NCBI RefSeq assembly: GCF_019279795.1
Contig: NC_056738.1
Span: 404,669,245 to 404,733,244 of the forward strand
Direction of reading: 5' to 3'
DNA from: Protopterus annectens
Taxonomy: Eukaryota > Chordata > Ceratodontiformes > Protopteridae
DNA: 64,000 nucleotides
Shown: positions 9,736 through 20,559 of the stretch, piece by piece
Layout of the letters: each line of letters opens with the position of its first letter
How positions within the stretch are numbered: the first letter of the stretch is position 1
Program-made: the position numbers and the translations under genes
The notes under the pieces: model-generated
What the model was told of the DNA's origin: nothing
Database searches by the model: none
The model's input: only the letters and a program-made list of their open reading frames with translations

Positions 9736-11640
9736 ATGTTGCCCGACTGTCCATCCTTGGAGGCAGTCGGGGGAAGACTATTGCTGTACCCAGAAGCCTG
9801 GCTTTCCTTAACTCAAGACAGATGGGTACAGTCGATCATATCTGAGGGTTACAAAATTCCTTTCGAGGAAACTCCCTTCTTTTACTCAAATTCCCTTCCA
9901 GATGTACCACCCGGTCTAAGGGAAATTGCAGAGTTAGAAGTTTTAAAACTTCTGCAAAAAAGAGCCATTCAGCCAGTTACAACAGATCATTCAGAGCCCG
10001 GAATCTACTCAAGGTTCTTTTTGGTCCCCAAAAAGACTGGAGACTGGAGACCAATATTGGATCTCAGCAGACTCAACAAGTCTGTGAGAAAGACAAGATT
10101 CCGAATGGTCACACTTCAGTCAATTCTGCCCTTCTTACAGAAGGACAACTGGATGTGCTCAATAGATCTTCAGGATGCGTACTATCACATAAAAATTCAC
10201 AGACGCTCCAGAAGGTTTCTCCGCTTTCGGCTGGGGTCCAGTCATTTCCAATTCAGAGCCCTGCCCTTTGGTCTCACTACAGCCCCCAGAGTGTTCACCA
10301 AATGTATGGCAGTGGTCACGGCTCACCTGAGACGTCAAGGATTCCAGGTGTTTCCGTATCTCGACGACTGGCTCCTTTCAGCCACCACCAGACATCAGCT
10401 TCTTCAAGCCAGGGACTACACAATAAATCTTTGCACTCAATTGGGCATCTCGATCAACTACGGAAAATCCTCCTTATTGCCCTGCCAGTCTACTACTTTC
10501 ATAGGCGCAAACTTAAACACTGTTCGGATGTCAGCTACCCTCACAGACCAAAGAATCTTAGATATACAAGGTCACGTGAGAATCATTCTAGCCAGCAAGA
10601 AAGTACAAGCCAGAATGGTTCTAAAAGTGTTGGGCCTCATGGCTGCGGCCATTACCCTTCTTCCCCTGGCTCGCTTCTACATGAGCCTTCTTCAGTGGAT
10701 GTTGTTCACTCAGTGGTCTTACCAACAACTTCCGATGCGTCACCAAATACTGGTGACACAGATTTGCAAGAATCATCTTTCTTGGTGGATTACTTCTCCC
10801 CAGATTCACCAAGGCAGACCCTTTGTACCCCCAGCCCCGGTAGCCACGGCCACTACGGATGCCTCGCTGATCGGGTGGGGGGGGCATTATCAGGGCAGGA
10901 TGGTTCATGGGACGTGGCAACCGTTCGAATACCACCTGCACATAAATGTCCTAGAGATGAGAGCAGTGCTTTTGACGTTGCAAGCCCTCAACGACTTTCT
11001 TCCCTTTGGGACAATTGCAGTCCACACAGACAACATGTCTGTAGTATGGTATATCAACAAACAGGGCGGAACCAAGTCCTACCCCTTGTGTCGAGAAGCT
11101 CTCAGACTTTGGCAATGGGCGATCTCCTCTCATCGGTTTCTGGTAGCAACGCATATCCCTGGGAAAACCAACATTTTAGCGGACAGATTGAGCAGAGCTA
11201 TTCTCATGCCTCACGAGTGGTCTCTCAAACAATCTATAGTGGAGGAGATTTTTCTAGAATGGGGTCGCCCATGTTGCGATCTTTTTGCTACTCCCCAAAA
11301 CAGCAAATGCCCAGATTTCTTCTCTCTCTTCCCACTGCCAGGCCATCCCCCCAGAGACGCTCTGACCCAGGATTGGCCCCAGGGACTTCTTTATGCCTTT
11401 CCTCCCTTTCCTCTTATCCCACAAGTAATCCAGAAAGCCACCGTTTTGAGAGCCAAAATGATTCTCATTGCCCCTTATTGGCCTCAACAAATTTGGTTCC
11501 CGTTCCTCCATCGTCACCTTTTGGTGCAGCCGTGGCATCTGGACCCAGCGCCAGATCTTCTGATTCACCAATCGGGTCAGCTGCACCGGTCTATTCCTTC
11601 TCTCAACCTCACAGCATGGTTGCTCCACTTCCTTCCTTAG
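9736..11640 (+). CDS. DIRS reverse transcriptase-RNase H-methylase-like protein, intact
   Basis: 634 residues without interruption. RT motifs in order: YSRFFLVPKK and WRPILDLS (about residues 90-115), IDLQDAYYHI (about 142-151), ALPFGLTTAP (about 175), and the catalytic YLDDWL (about residues 211-216). RNase H follows with TTDASLIGWGG, an E in VLEMRA, HTDNMSVVWYIN and LADRLSR. The last 120 residues hold CDLFATPQNSK and LLYAFPPFPLIP, matching the domain related to phage DNA adenine methylases described in DIRS elements. It would copy element RNA into cDNA. The first ATG of the frame, at 9736, is used here; in other DIRS elements the RT follows or overlaps Gag. It is overlapped by the recombinase frame. 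Confidence 0.93.
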   Translation: MLPDCPSLEAVGGRLLLYPEAWLSLTQDRWVQSIISEGYKIPFEETPFFYSNSLPDVPPGLREIAELEVLKLLQKRAIQPVTTDHSEPGIYSRFFLVPKKTGDWRPILDLSRLNKSVRKTRFRMVTLQSILPFLQKDNWMCSIDLQDAYYHIKIHRRSRRFLRFRLGSSHFQFRALPFGLTTAPRVFTKCMAVVTAHLRRQGFQVFPYLDDWLLSATTRHQLLQARDYTINLCTQLGISINYGKSSLLPCQSTTFIGANLNTVRMSATLTDQRILDIQGHVRIILASKKVQARMVLKVLGLMAAAITLLPLARFYMSLLQWMLFTQWSYQQLPMRHQILVTQICKNHLSWWITSPQIHQGRPFVPPAPVATATTDASLIGWGGHYQGRMVHGTWQPFEYHLHINVLEMRAVLLTLQALNDFLPFGTIAVHTDNMSVVWYINKQGGTKSYPLCREALRLWQWAISSHRFLVATHIPGKTNILADRLSRAILMPHEWSLKQSIVEEIFLEWGRPCCDLFATPQNSKCPDFFSLFPLPGHPPRDALTQDWPQGLLYAFPPFPLIPQVIQKATVLRAKMILIAPYWPQQIWFPFLHRHLLVQPWHLDPAPDLLIHQSGQLHRSIPSLNLTAWLLHFLP

Positions 11641-12668
11641 CCAGGCTTCCTATGATCTCTAATCCTGTTAGAGACATCATAGTAGCTTCCTTAAAATCCT
11701 CTACTAGGAGGATTTATACTAGCAAATGGAAACGTTTTTCTTATTGGGCTAAAGCCAAAAATATTGATCCCTTCACTGCTCCAGTACAAGCAGTTTTGGA
11801 TTTCTTAGCGGAGATTTTTCACGCGGCCTCCTCTTCTTCCACGGTCAAAGTTCAGTTGGCCGCTATCTCGAACTTTCATGTCTGGTTCGCAGATCACAAC
11901 ATTATGTCCCACAGGCTTTGTAGAGCCTTCTTGAAAGGAATTTTTCTCCTGAAACCTCCAATCAGGAGTCCTCCTCCTCAATGGGACCTAAATCTAGTGC
12001 TGACATCCTTGATTCTTCCTCCCTTCGAGCCAGCTGTTTCATGTTCCCTGAAATTTCTTTCATGGAAAACTTTATTCCTGGTTGCTATTACATCGGCTAG
12101 GAGGGTGTCTGAACTTCATGCTTTATCTGTTCGCCCCCCCTATTTAGTCTTCCACAAAGACAGAGTTTCATTGAGAACTAATCCGACCTTTTTGCCTAAG
12201 GTCGCCTCAAAGACTAATTTGAATCAGGCTATTGATCTTCCTGTATTTTTCCCAAACTATTCAAACAGATCGGAACAAAAATTACATTATCTTGATGTCC
12301 ACTGCCAACTCAGATATTATTTGGACAGAACAAAACAATTCAGGAAATCCGATCAACTCTTTGTTTCTTATGCTGATAACAAGAAAGGTCTTCCTGTCTC
12401 AAAAGTGACTTTGTCTAAATGGCTTTCTTCTGTCATCTCTGAAATTTATCAGCTCAGGGGAAAACAGCTGTGTTCGAAACCTAAAGTGCATTCAACCAGA
12501 AGCTTAGCCACTTCCACAGCCTTTCAAGCTAGACTTCCATTAGACACTATTTGTGCAGCAGCCACTTGGGCCACTCCTCATACATTTGTTTCCCATTACA
12601 AATTGGATTTGGCCTCCAGGGACAGAGCCAGTTTTGGCTCTACAGTTCTCAAGAGTCTGTTCCATTGA
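10155..12668 (+). CDS. DIRS tyrosine recombinase frame, copy 2
   Basis: An open frame of 837 codons, of which about 11640-12668 is clear recombinase. Residues visible: STRRIYTSKWKRF in the core-binding part, catalytic arginine in SARRVSEL (about 12094), HxxR in HSTRSLATS (about 12490) and tyrosine in HTFVSHYKL (about 12590). The 1.5 kb before it overlaps the RT/RNase H ORF in another frame without stops; whether that part is translated is unknown. A long RT/recombinase overlap is a known DIRS trait. The domain looks catalytically complete. No start codon can be chosen with confidence. Confidence 0.88.
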   Translation: MLNRSSGCVLSHKNSQTLQKVSPLSAGVQSFPIQSPALWSHYSPQSVHQMYGSGHGSPETSRIPGVSVSRRLAPFSHHQTSASSSQGLHNKSLHSIGHLDQLRKILLIALPVYYFHRRKLKHCSDVSYPHRPKNLRYTRSRENHSSQQESTSQNGSKSVGPHGCGHYPSSPGSLLHEPSSVDVVHSVVLPTTSDASPNTGDTDLQESSFLVDYFSPDSPRQTLCTPSPGSHGHYGCLADRVGGALSGQDGSWDVATVRIPPAHKCPRDESSAFDVASPQRLSSLWDNCSPHRQHVCSMVYQQTGRNQVLPLVSRSSQTLAMGDLLSSVSGSNAYPWENQHFSGQIEQSYSHASRVVSQTIYSGGDFSRMGSPMLRSFCYSPKQQMPRFLLSLPTARPSPQRRSDPGLAPGTSLCLSSLSSYPTSNPESHRFESQNDSHCPLLASTNLVPVPPSSPFGAAVASGPSARSSDSPIGSAAPVYSFSQPHSMVAPLPSLARLPMISNPVRDIIVASLKSSTRRIYTSKWKRFSYWAKAKNIDPFTAPVQAVLDFLAEIFHAASSSSTVKVQLAAISNFHVWFADHNIMSHRLCRAFLKGIFLLKPPIRSPPPQWDLNLVLTSLILPPFEPAVSCSLKFLSWKTLFLVAITSARRVSELHALSVRPPYLVFHKDRVSLRTNPTFLPKVASKTNLNQAIDLPVFFPNYSNRSEQKLHYLDVHCQLRYYLDRTKQFRKSDQLFVSYADNKKGLPVSKVTLSKWLSSVISEIYQLRGKQLCSKPKVHSTRSLATSTAFQARLPLDTICAAATWATPHTFVSHYKLDLASRDRASFGSTVLKSLFH

Positions 12669-12699
12669 GCCACCCAGGATAGAGATGCTAGGGACGCGG

Positions 12700-12804
12700 T
12701 CCCATCAAGCAAGAATGAAGGCGAGATTGACAACTTAACATTGAGAAGTTATGTACCTACCATAACGTTCCATGTTAGTTGTCTTCTCTCGCCTTCTTTC
12801 TTGC
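12700..12804 (+). repeat. Internal complementary region, DIRS copy 2
   Basis: Positions 12700-12741 are the reverse complement of the left terminus (6887 to about 6928). Positions 12742-12804 are the reverse complement of the right terminus (about 13095-13157). The junction between the two lies at 12741/12742. This is exactly the arrangement needed to template end joining into a circular DIRS intermediate. Confidence 0.95.
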
Positions 12805-12969
12805 GACCTTCCCTCCTTCCCCCAGGCCTGGACAGACCTTTCTTTCTTCAAGGAAGTATGCTTCTGAAGACCATACAGTTCTGGTCCTTCTGCCATCCTT
12901 CAGGGTTTTTTCTCTCCTTCTTTCTTCCTTTTGGAAGTTATTATGCTAGGTGCTATTGCCTATTGTCAT

Positions 12970-13157
12970 CAAACGAGATCTGGGTACTTACCACCTTGCA
13001 TCATGGGATATGGGGCTGCCTCGAGCTGGTAAAAGTGACTCTCGAGCTTAGCAAGTGCCGAGTCGGAGCCGAGGATCGGCTCCGAACCCATCAAGCAAGA
13101 AAGAAGGCGAGAGAAGACAACTAACATGGAACGTTATGGTAGGTACATAACTTCTCA
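12970..13157 (+). repeat. Right inverted terminal repeat, DIRS copy 2
   Basis: Inverted match to 6887-7044 plus an outer 29-base extension ending GGTACATAACTTCTCA. The same outer sequence is mirrored in the internal complementary region at 12742-12770. Confidence 0.92.
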
Positions 13158-13289
13158 TTTCCACCAAATTCTTAGGGATATGGCAACAGTTATCCTGAAA
13201 AAATGCAGTGTGGTCTGAGTGTGTGCCAACGCATGCAAGTAAGATTATCATCTCTAAAAATTTAGATGGCTGAAGGCAAGAATACTCTT

Positions 13290-13380
13290 GTTACTTGATA
13301 GGTTCATAGGTGGTTACTGTGCAACTGACCCAAAGGTCTTTATAAGTCTAGCTGTGTATACCCAATATAGTAATAGAGAA
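13290..13380 (+). repeat. Dispersed TTCATAGG / AAGCCTAGCCC repeat, diverged copy
   Basis: Shares the pattern GTTCATAGGT, a TACT word and a TTTATAAGTCTAGC word with better copies at 16890-17003 (inverted) and 23795-23870. Family unknown; it may be an end module of a LINE or a short SINE. Confidence 0.45.
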
Positions 13381-13439
13381 ACCCAATATAAAGGATCTAG
13401 CCTAAACTCGAGATCCTAGTTAGCAATGACTGCCCATAT

Positions 13440-14720
13440 CTAAGAGGGTCATAGGTGAAATCCCCTGCAAGGAATTAATTTTTTCCCATCCAGGCTACAC
13501 TTTAACAGGATCATAGAGGGGCTCTGTTTGATGTGAATTGGTAGCTTATTCCAGAGGAGTGGCAACCTCTAAGAGACATATCTGTCTCTCCAGCAGGTCC
13601 TGTTTATTTCACAGACCAGGTTACAGTCCCTGGAGCAAGTGACCCTTATCCCATTTGACTTGCGGATGTGCAGCATTTCCATTAGGTTTGGACCCAAGAT
13701 TGCTCTGTAGGCTAGGCATAAGTCTCCTGCACGTAATCTGTATGCTACTAAGTACAGTAACAGTGACTTCAGTCTGTCATGGGCATGGAGATGCTGAATT
13801 TTTTTGGTTAGAAATCTCTGAGGTCCCAAATTGCTGCAGGTGCCTAGTAAGGTGCATACCAAATGGAGCACTGTACTCTATTATTGGCCAGATGAGGGTC
13901 AAGTATAGGGGACCTCTTTCACTCTTGAGGCAATGCCTTTGCTAATGAAGTGAGCAATGTAGAATGCTTTCCTTACCACAGTAGACACATGGTGGTCAAA
14001 AGTTTAGGCTACACTCAACTTCCGTTCCAAGTCTCTCACTACTGAGTTGTTACATAGGGTACTATTATTTATATGATAGTCTACAGGGATGATGTTTTTA
14101 CCGAAGGGGGTAATAACTCATTTTATTAGCAGTGAGTATGAGTCCATGGCTTTGACACCAGTGACTGGTTTATGTAAGTCTGTCTCTTGAAGTATATTGG
14201 CATCATTTCAGGATTCAATGACTGCAACTCATTTGCAGTCATCAGCAAACTTAGTCAGCCACAGCCCCTCTGTTTTGGCCTGAACTTCAGAGAAGTATAT
14301 TCCAAACAGAGGGTCCAGCACTGACCCCTGTGGAACCCTACTTATGACAGGTCTGCTGGTTGAGGTAAAGCTCCCCAACTCGGACTGAGTGTAATCTGTT
14401 GGTGAGACAGTTAGCAACCTACCTGACAACATAAGGGTTGATATTCAACTGGGAGAGTTTATCAATGATGCCCAAATATGGGACTTTGTCGTAGGCCTTT
14501 GCTAAGTCAAGGTAGGCTGTATGCACAGATCTGCCTTCATTTATGGCTCTGGTGACATTTTTGAAAAAGTCTAACAGGTTTCACAGGCATGACTTGTCTG
14601 TGACAAAACCAAACTGTGTCGGATCAAGGCTTTGAAGATCACCTATGTCCTTATTTATACGGTCCACGATGATTCTTTCTGTGGCCTTACAGATAGTCAC
14701 ACTTTTAATACCCTTGTAAA
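13440..14720 (-). mobile_element. CR1-like LINE fragment, RT and C-terminal part
   Basis: Read on the minus strand, 14700-14440 encodes a QFGF box and LDLAKAYDKVP, 14432-14229 encodes a SRVPQGSVLDPL box and FADDCK, and 13871-13569 encodes the C-terminal YRLRAGDLCLAYRAI block typical of CR1-group RTs. Stops and frameshifts separate the pieces. The same family is represented on the + strand at 18900-23090 and by a short fragment at 51625-51720. Confidence 0.8.
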
Positions 14721-14913
14721 ACTAGCAATAATGGGTTAGTGATACAAATGTTGTTAGGGGCAGCTATACTGTCACCTTATTCAAAATACCTCCTGCATAC
14801 CATTGCATGAAAGTTTGTATGTATATATGAATATATCCGCCAACACACCACACATATAGGTGTGTGTACGTCTGTATACATAAACAGTGATGCACACAAA
14901 CTTGGAGACAGAT

Positions 14914-14918
14914 TTATA

Positions 14919-15000
<82 letters not shown>

Positions 15001-15013
15001 TGTGTGTGTGTGT
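14914..15013. repeat. (TA)n microsatellite followed by (TG)n
   Basis: About 80 bases of nearly pure TA ending at 14997, then TG repeats to 15013. All ORFs across it are low-complexity artefacts. Confidence 0.97.
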
Positions 15014-16208
15014 AGACACACAAATACATATAGATCTATAAAGACAAAGATATACAGCAAATACATTTTAAACAACCAAAACAATACATATGATAAACAC
15101 ATAATGACACATGACACATGCATTTATTTTTTTTTAATTATTATATATTTATCTGTTTATTATCGATTTCCATCTTGATAAGGGGATGGTTTCATCAACA
15201 CAGCCATCTGAATCACAAAAGAGACAAGTTTGAGAAAAGTTAAGAGAATTCCAATATTAACAGTGAAGTAAACCACCAAAACAATTATGTGCACTGCATA
15301 CAAAGTTTTAATAAAGTACACACATTTTCATATATCCATCATATACAAATTTAACAGACATTGAAGAATGCCTTGACTTGCAAGCTGGTCAGTAAGACAC
15401 AGCAAGGCTGTGGTTTTACAACCACATGAATATTAAGTTTAGATTACATATCGCATACATACTTATGCACACAGATAGGAAAATATATGGAAATATCGAG
15501 ACTACATTTGCCTCAACATTCAAATGGTAGCCAGTGTAACTCTACTGCAGTCACATATTCAGGAAAAAAGTGAAAAATCCAAACATTTTACCACAATGCA
15601 GGGAAGAAAAAGAAAATAAATTCATTTGGATGGAATCAGTATTATACAGACTTGTTACTGTGTGATTCCTGAAGGGAGTCCGCTAATGGGAAAATACTTT
15701 TAGTACAGTAACAAGATTCATTTTCAAAGTTGCTTGACATGGTTTTCATTGAAATGTTATACAAGACTTTATTCTTCTAAAATCTTAGGTCATTTGCAAC
15801 TCGGTGGGTTTGTTTCCAAGATGCAGTTGTTCAAAGCAATGCTGTCTTGTCAAATGAGGGAAACTGTCTTTGAAATGTATGTCTGAATGAGTGCATGCAC
15901 TGATAAGCAACACTATTGCTGACCATATGAAAAATAATTACCAGCGATAGGAAAAAAGCATATAGCAACAAGCATGAAACAAAAACAAACAGAAGAAAAT
16001 ACAATTGCCTAGGCTGGGATAATCATTCCACTAAGTGTTATAAAAAACAAGCACATACTAAATATGTAATTTCACTGCTGCAAAGGCTGCAGATCTGAGT
16101 GTGACTATATAACATCTCTGATTCTAAAATCATTCAACTAGTCTGTTAGCCTATGAGTGGTTTTAGGAAAATACAAAAGGACAAAGTATAAATAAACTCT
16201 TACCACTT
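15014..16208. other. No gene recognised
   Basis: AT-rich sequence with no supported ORF or recognisable element. Confidence 0.45.
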
Positions 16209-17003
16209 CTACACCCTTGCCCACTGAAGTTTGTGAAATCTGACCTGCCATATGCTAACAAGCATCTCTGAAAATCCTGCCTCTGTCTGAATATGTGACT
16301 TACATAGCACTAAAATGTAAACAAAGTACTCAGGCAAGCAGCTGATTTCTGAAATGAGATAATGCCCCTTTAATGTTTTCATTGCCCATGTGGAGATAAT
16401 TGGATAGTGATTGCTAAGATGGCTGAGGAGGATGTCTCCTATGATATACATATGTCTTAAATTAGTTATAATGAGATCCAGCCACAAGTTTTGTCTATGT
16501 TTGGTTTTGGCTTTGATGGACCTCTTACCAGTTGTTCTAGGTTCATTAAATTAAGGCATCTAATTAATCGAGTAGCTCCTTCTATTACATTTAGGTTAAA
16601 GACACCCAGTATAATTGTGTTCTTAACCTACCAGATGAGTACTTTTTCATTAAATACAGTTTGCAGTTTAATGACTGATGAATGCAGATGTACATCTGCT
16701 ACACTGACTGGTATGTGTGTTTGTCTACCTGTAGTGAAATGCGATTTGACCCATTTGGGAGCTACATTGTTAGGATGGTTTCCTAGCCCTGCATTATTGA
16801 CCTCTGAAGCAGTATTGATACCCCTACATGTCCTTAAGCCTGGTATAATATATGTATATTACCTCAGTGTCACTGCTCGACAGAGGCACAGCAAAATAAT
16901 GGGTATAGTTCCCCATACTAAAGGGGTGGCGTAAGCCACAAAACTATGGGCTAGGCTTGTAAATGCCCTCGGGCAGATAGCCTAGTATGAACCTATGAAC
17001 CTA
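16209..17003 (-). mobile_element. LINE endonuclease fragment with TTCATAGG module
   Basis: On the minus strand, 16790-16500 reads as an apurinic-endonuclease-like segment (VADVHL and NTIILGVFNLN, equivalent to ILGDFN) in one frame, and 16487-16209 continues with LSNHYPI, matching the SDHxPI box that ends LINE endonucleases. Its upstream end (16890-17003) is the inverted TTCATAGG / ACAAGCCTAGCCCATAG repeat. Decayed by stops and shifts. Probably CR1 group. Confidence 0.6.
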
Positions 17004-18890
17004 TATGTATATATTAAACAGTTAAGGAACAGAGTGTTTTTTTTTTTTTTTGTGAGGATTCAGTAAGTGCTAGGATGAGTGCTTGCTCTGCTGTAATCCA
17101 TGGTTCAAGGGTGGACCACGTGTTACCTATGTTGCTAATGTTTATAATCTTTACATCTTTAAATGTATACTGAGATATGTTTTGATTGGGAGCTCCTATT
17201 GTGTTGGGACCTGTGTTTTGTTGGCTGTGTAATGAAATTAAATTTTGCATGAGGGTTAGGTAGAGTTAGTTACAAACTTGTTAAAGCAGTATAAGGGGTG
17301 CATATAATGTATAAATAGACTGTTTTAAATGTATTGTAGAAAAGTGGTGAAATAACTAAGGAGGTGTGGTATGCTTGGTGAATGTATAAAATAGCTAAAG
17401 GAATATAGGGTACTTTATCTGTATATAAAATGAAGGGATTGTGTTGTTGGAAGGCTGTGTGAAGAAAGAGTCCTTGCTTTCATCATTGATAGGTGTTCTT
17501 TGTGCTAATAAGGATTTTATAGGACACGAGTGAACAGGGAAAGGTAATAATAGGGAAAGAGAATAATTGTGGAGAGTGACCGTCCTTACTACCACCAAGG
17601 AACTGAGAGTAAATGGAAAGATTAAGACAGACCTGGATAAAGACACACTGTTACCATCAAGGAGTTTAGAGAGTAGGTGGCTGGGAATTTGACAGTGCTT
17701 AGTGTTTTGAAAGGGGAGGTGGATGGGAAGGTTACAGTACTGAGTATTTTTTTAAAGGAGAGGTGGTTGGGAAGGGTACAGTACTGACTGAGAGAGGAGA
17801 GAACGATTCCTTACTGCCACCAAGACTCTAAAAGGTCTTTGCTGCCTTCGAGGAGTGCACTACTAGTACTAACTGAAGAGAGGTAGGATTTTTGCTGAAA
17901 TTCTAGGACTATGATAGCAGGAGAGAAACAAATGAGTGTACTTGTGATACAGAACAAGATCAGTTGTTGATAGAGTGTAAATGTCATAAAAGAAGACCTA
18001 GTGAGTGCTGTTAATTAAATAGGTAAGGGTGAATGAATTCTTAGATTCTAGTGGGTAGAAGGACTTTTCAGTCTTAACTTCTTATGACATCTAACAGAAG
18101 GTGTGAATGAATGGGAAGTATGTGGTTTTAAGTAAATAAGGAAGGGTGCACTCCATACAATTTGCATTCTCCATCTGTTTGAAAATGCCACTGTTCCACT
18201 TAACAAATCAGCTCCTTTTGTGACTGTTACAGCTTTTACTTCATTACACTATTGTTCATGCAGTCAGACATCTTTGGGAAACGTATTCATGGCAGCTACT
18301 GCAGCATCTCTCAGGCAATAAGCGCCCCAGGTTAAAACAAGTAGAAGACACTGCCCTCTTTGTCTTAACTGAGCATCTGCATAACAAAAAGCGAGTAAAG
18401 TGTTTTTGTAGGCACGGTCTTTTCTGATATCATAAAAGCCTTTGAAACTGTCAATCACATAACTTTGTTGTTGTATAACTAAATGTAGTCTCTCTCTGCA
18501 GACCATAAGCTGGCTGGCTTGCTAACTACCAAGGCTACAGATCACTGGATGCCTTTTGGACAGATTGTCACTTTTCCACTCCCCATCCGATCTGAAGTTA
18601 TACATGGGCCTGTTGTTTGGCAGATGCCTTTTCATCATCTTTGTTAATAAATAACACGATTTCTAAGTGTGTACATGCAGTTTTTTGAATGTGTTGATTC
18701 CACACTCACTCGACTATACAAGACATTACCTTTCATCTTAAGTAGTATTCTTCTAAAATTGAAGAATAATGTCTCCAATCAGGTTTACGTTTTAATGCAA
18801 ACAAATTGGCAGTCATTTTCATTTCTCCTAGTGTCCTCTAAGTAGTGTCTAGCAGCAAAAAAAGGTAATTAATTGACTTCACCAGTTTGC
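17004..18890. other. No gene recognised
   Basis: No supported ORF. A T-homopolymer lies at 17036-17051, and related purine-rich phrases recur around 17600-17880 (AGAGAGTAGGTGG, GGAGGTGG, GGAGAGGTGG), suggesting decayed local duplication. Confidence 0.4.
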
Positions 18891-20559
18891 TAAATACTTG
18901 GTGTCTTAGGGGATCAGTTACGTGTTAGCATGGGATAAAATGCTCAACAGTCCTACTTACTGTGCAAAAGATGGTCTGCACCTATCATTGCAAGGTGTCT
19001 GCATAGTGGCTAAAGTGTTTGCTGACAGCATAGTGCCATTTTTAGGCAAAGTCCAGCTGATGGGCATCCCAATTTAACCAATGTATCAAATCCAAAAAAA
19101 AGGACTACATTAAGGCAGCTCTGCTCAGTGCCAGCTCCAAACAACAAACTGCCTGACCCCGAGGGTCTGCAGTATTTGGAATTTGTCCTTATCTGTGTAA
19201 TTACTGAAATTAGTGAAACCTGGTTTAAAAGTTCAGAAAGTACTTCCGTTATACCTGGGTTTTGCACCTTTGATACCTTCACACCTGATGGCAACCATGG
19301 TGGCGTCTCCATATTTTGCAGGGACCATATCTCTTCTAGGCAAATTCCAAGACTCTCAAACAAAACAAATTGAGCTTGAAATCAAGCTAAACAGGACCAG
19401 CTATCAGTGGAATCCTGTTTGGTGAATTCACTTTAACTGAAAAGGAATTTACCAAATGAACTTTATATGAACCTTGAAGTTTTTTTTTTATTTTTTAAAG
19501 GGTAGGGAAGTCCTCCTGCACCCCACACCCCATTAGACTTGTGTACACCTACTGTGAGGGTGCACAACAGTGGAGGAAAGGGAAAACTCCACTGTTGTTG
19601 AAAAATTATGACACTCTTCAGTCTGTTGGTGTTCATAGAAGTGGCTGTAGAATACAGTCTATCAGTTTATTGCGTGTTACAAGAAATGATCAGTGAGACC
19701 ACTGAAAGTTCTGTAAGACTCCTAAAGGTACTTGATGAACTCCCTATAAACAAGAGTTCCATCATTTAAAAAAAAAAGCTCCATTATTTTGGGAGACTTT
19801 AATACCCCTCTGTCAACTATACGTCTAAATTATAGATAAGTCCACATGTTCTTAAATTTAATGAAAAAAAACCTTCCTGGACCAGTATATAATATTTATG
19901 ACCTCATTCTTACAACTTTAGGTTCTTCACGAACTGTTCCCCTGAGTTGTCATTGAACTCAAGTTATGTCTCCAAATCCTGAAATTCTAATCCTGCCACT
20001 ATCAGACAACAAACCAACCTGTCCAGCTTCAAAAATTGCTGAAACAATTTAAAAACAATTGTCACTGCTCTTGCACCTCTTCACACTAGACAACCTTGAC
20101 CCTTATACACATCCGTTACCCCTGTAAATCTCAACAAAGCAGAGTTTCAATGTAAATTTCATACTGTCTTCTATCCGTTTGCCCTACTGCCAATTTTGCT
20201 GTCTACCTACCCTTGACAGTTTTTCCTGTCCAGCAACGTTCTAGCTTATACTCACCACTTTCTACATTTACTTCAACTCCACTACAGGTTTCTTTTTCTC
20301 TAGATTACCTACAAAATGTACATACTACTCAACTTTCTTCACCTACTCTCTGCCTTCTACTCATATCTCCCACATCTCCTCTATCTTATTTCTTCTACCG
20401 ATAAATGTAAAATTGTAATTTGATTTCTTATTTCTCCCACCAATAAATGTAAAATTGGAACCAACATCTTAAACCTAATTTTATATGCAAATGTGACATG
20501 CATTAATATGTAAAGACTATTTTCCTGATTGCAGATTTTTCTCACTGTAGCTGCCTTTC

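Larger units (their letters stand above)
6887..13157 (+). mobile_element. DIRS-1-like YR retrotransposon, copy 2, structurally complete
   Basis: About 6.27 kb, with left terminal repeat 6887-7044, Gag-like region 7335-9646, RT/RNase H/methylase ORF 9736-11640, tyrosine recombinase ending at 12668, internal complementary region 12700-12804 and right terminal repeat 12970-13157. I see no target-site duplication, as expected for recombinase-mediated insertion. RT and recombinase are intact; the Gag-like frame is broken. It is in the same orientation as copy 1, 1.5 kb away, and is CpG-rich compared with the surrounding DNA, which suggests a fairly young insertion. Confidence 0.95.

Noticed and set aside
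6841..13157. CRISPR array or integron-like structure suggested by inverted repeats and a tyrosine recombinase
   Set aside because: The genes, ITRs and ICR match a eukaryotic DIRS retrotransposon; there are no spacers, cas genes or attC sites.
14777..15123. ORFs rich in alternating Tyr-Ile
   Set aside because: Translations of the TA microsatellite. The same applies to 43373-43780, 43448-43660, 51768-52215 and 52551-52775.
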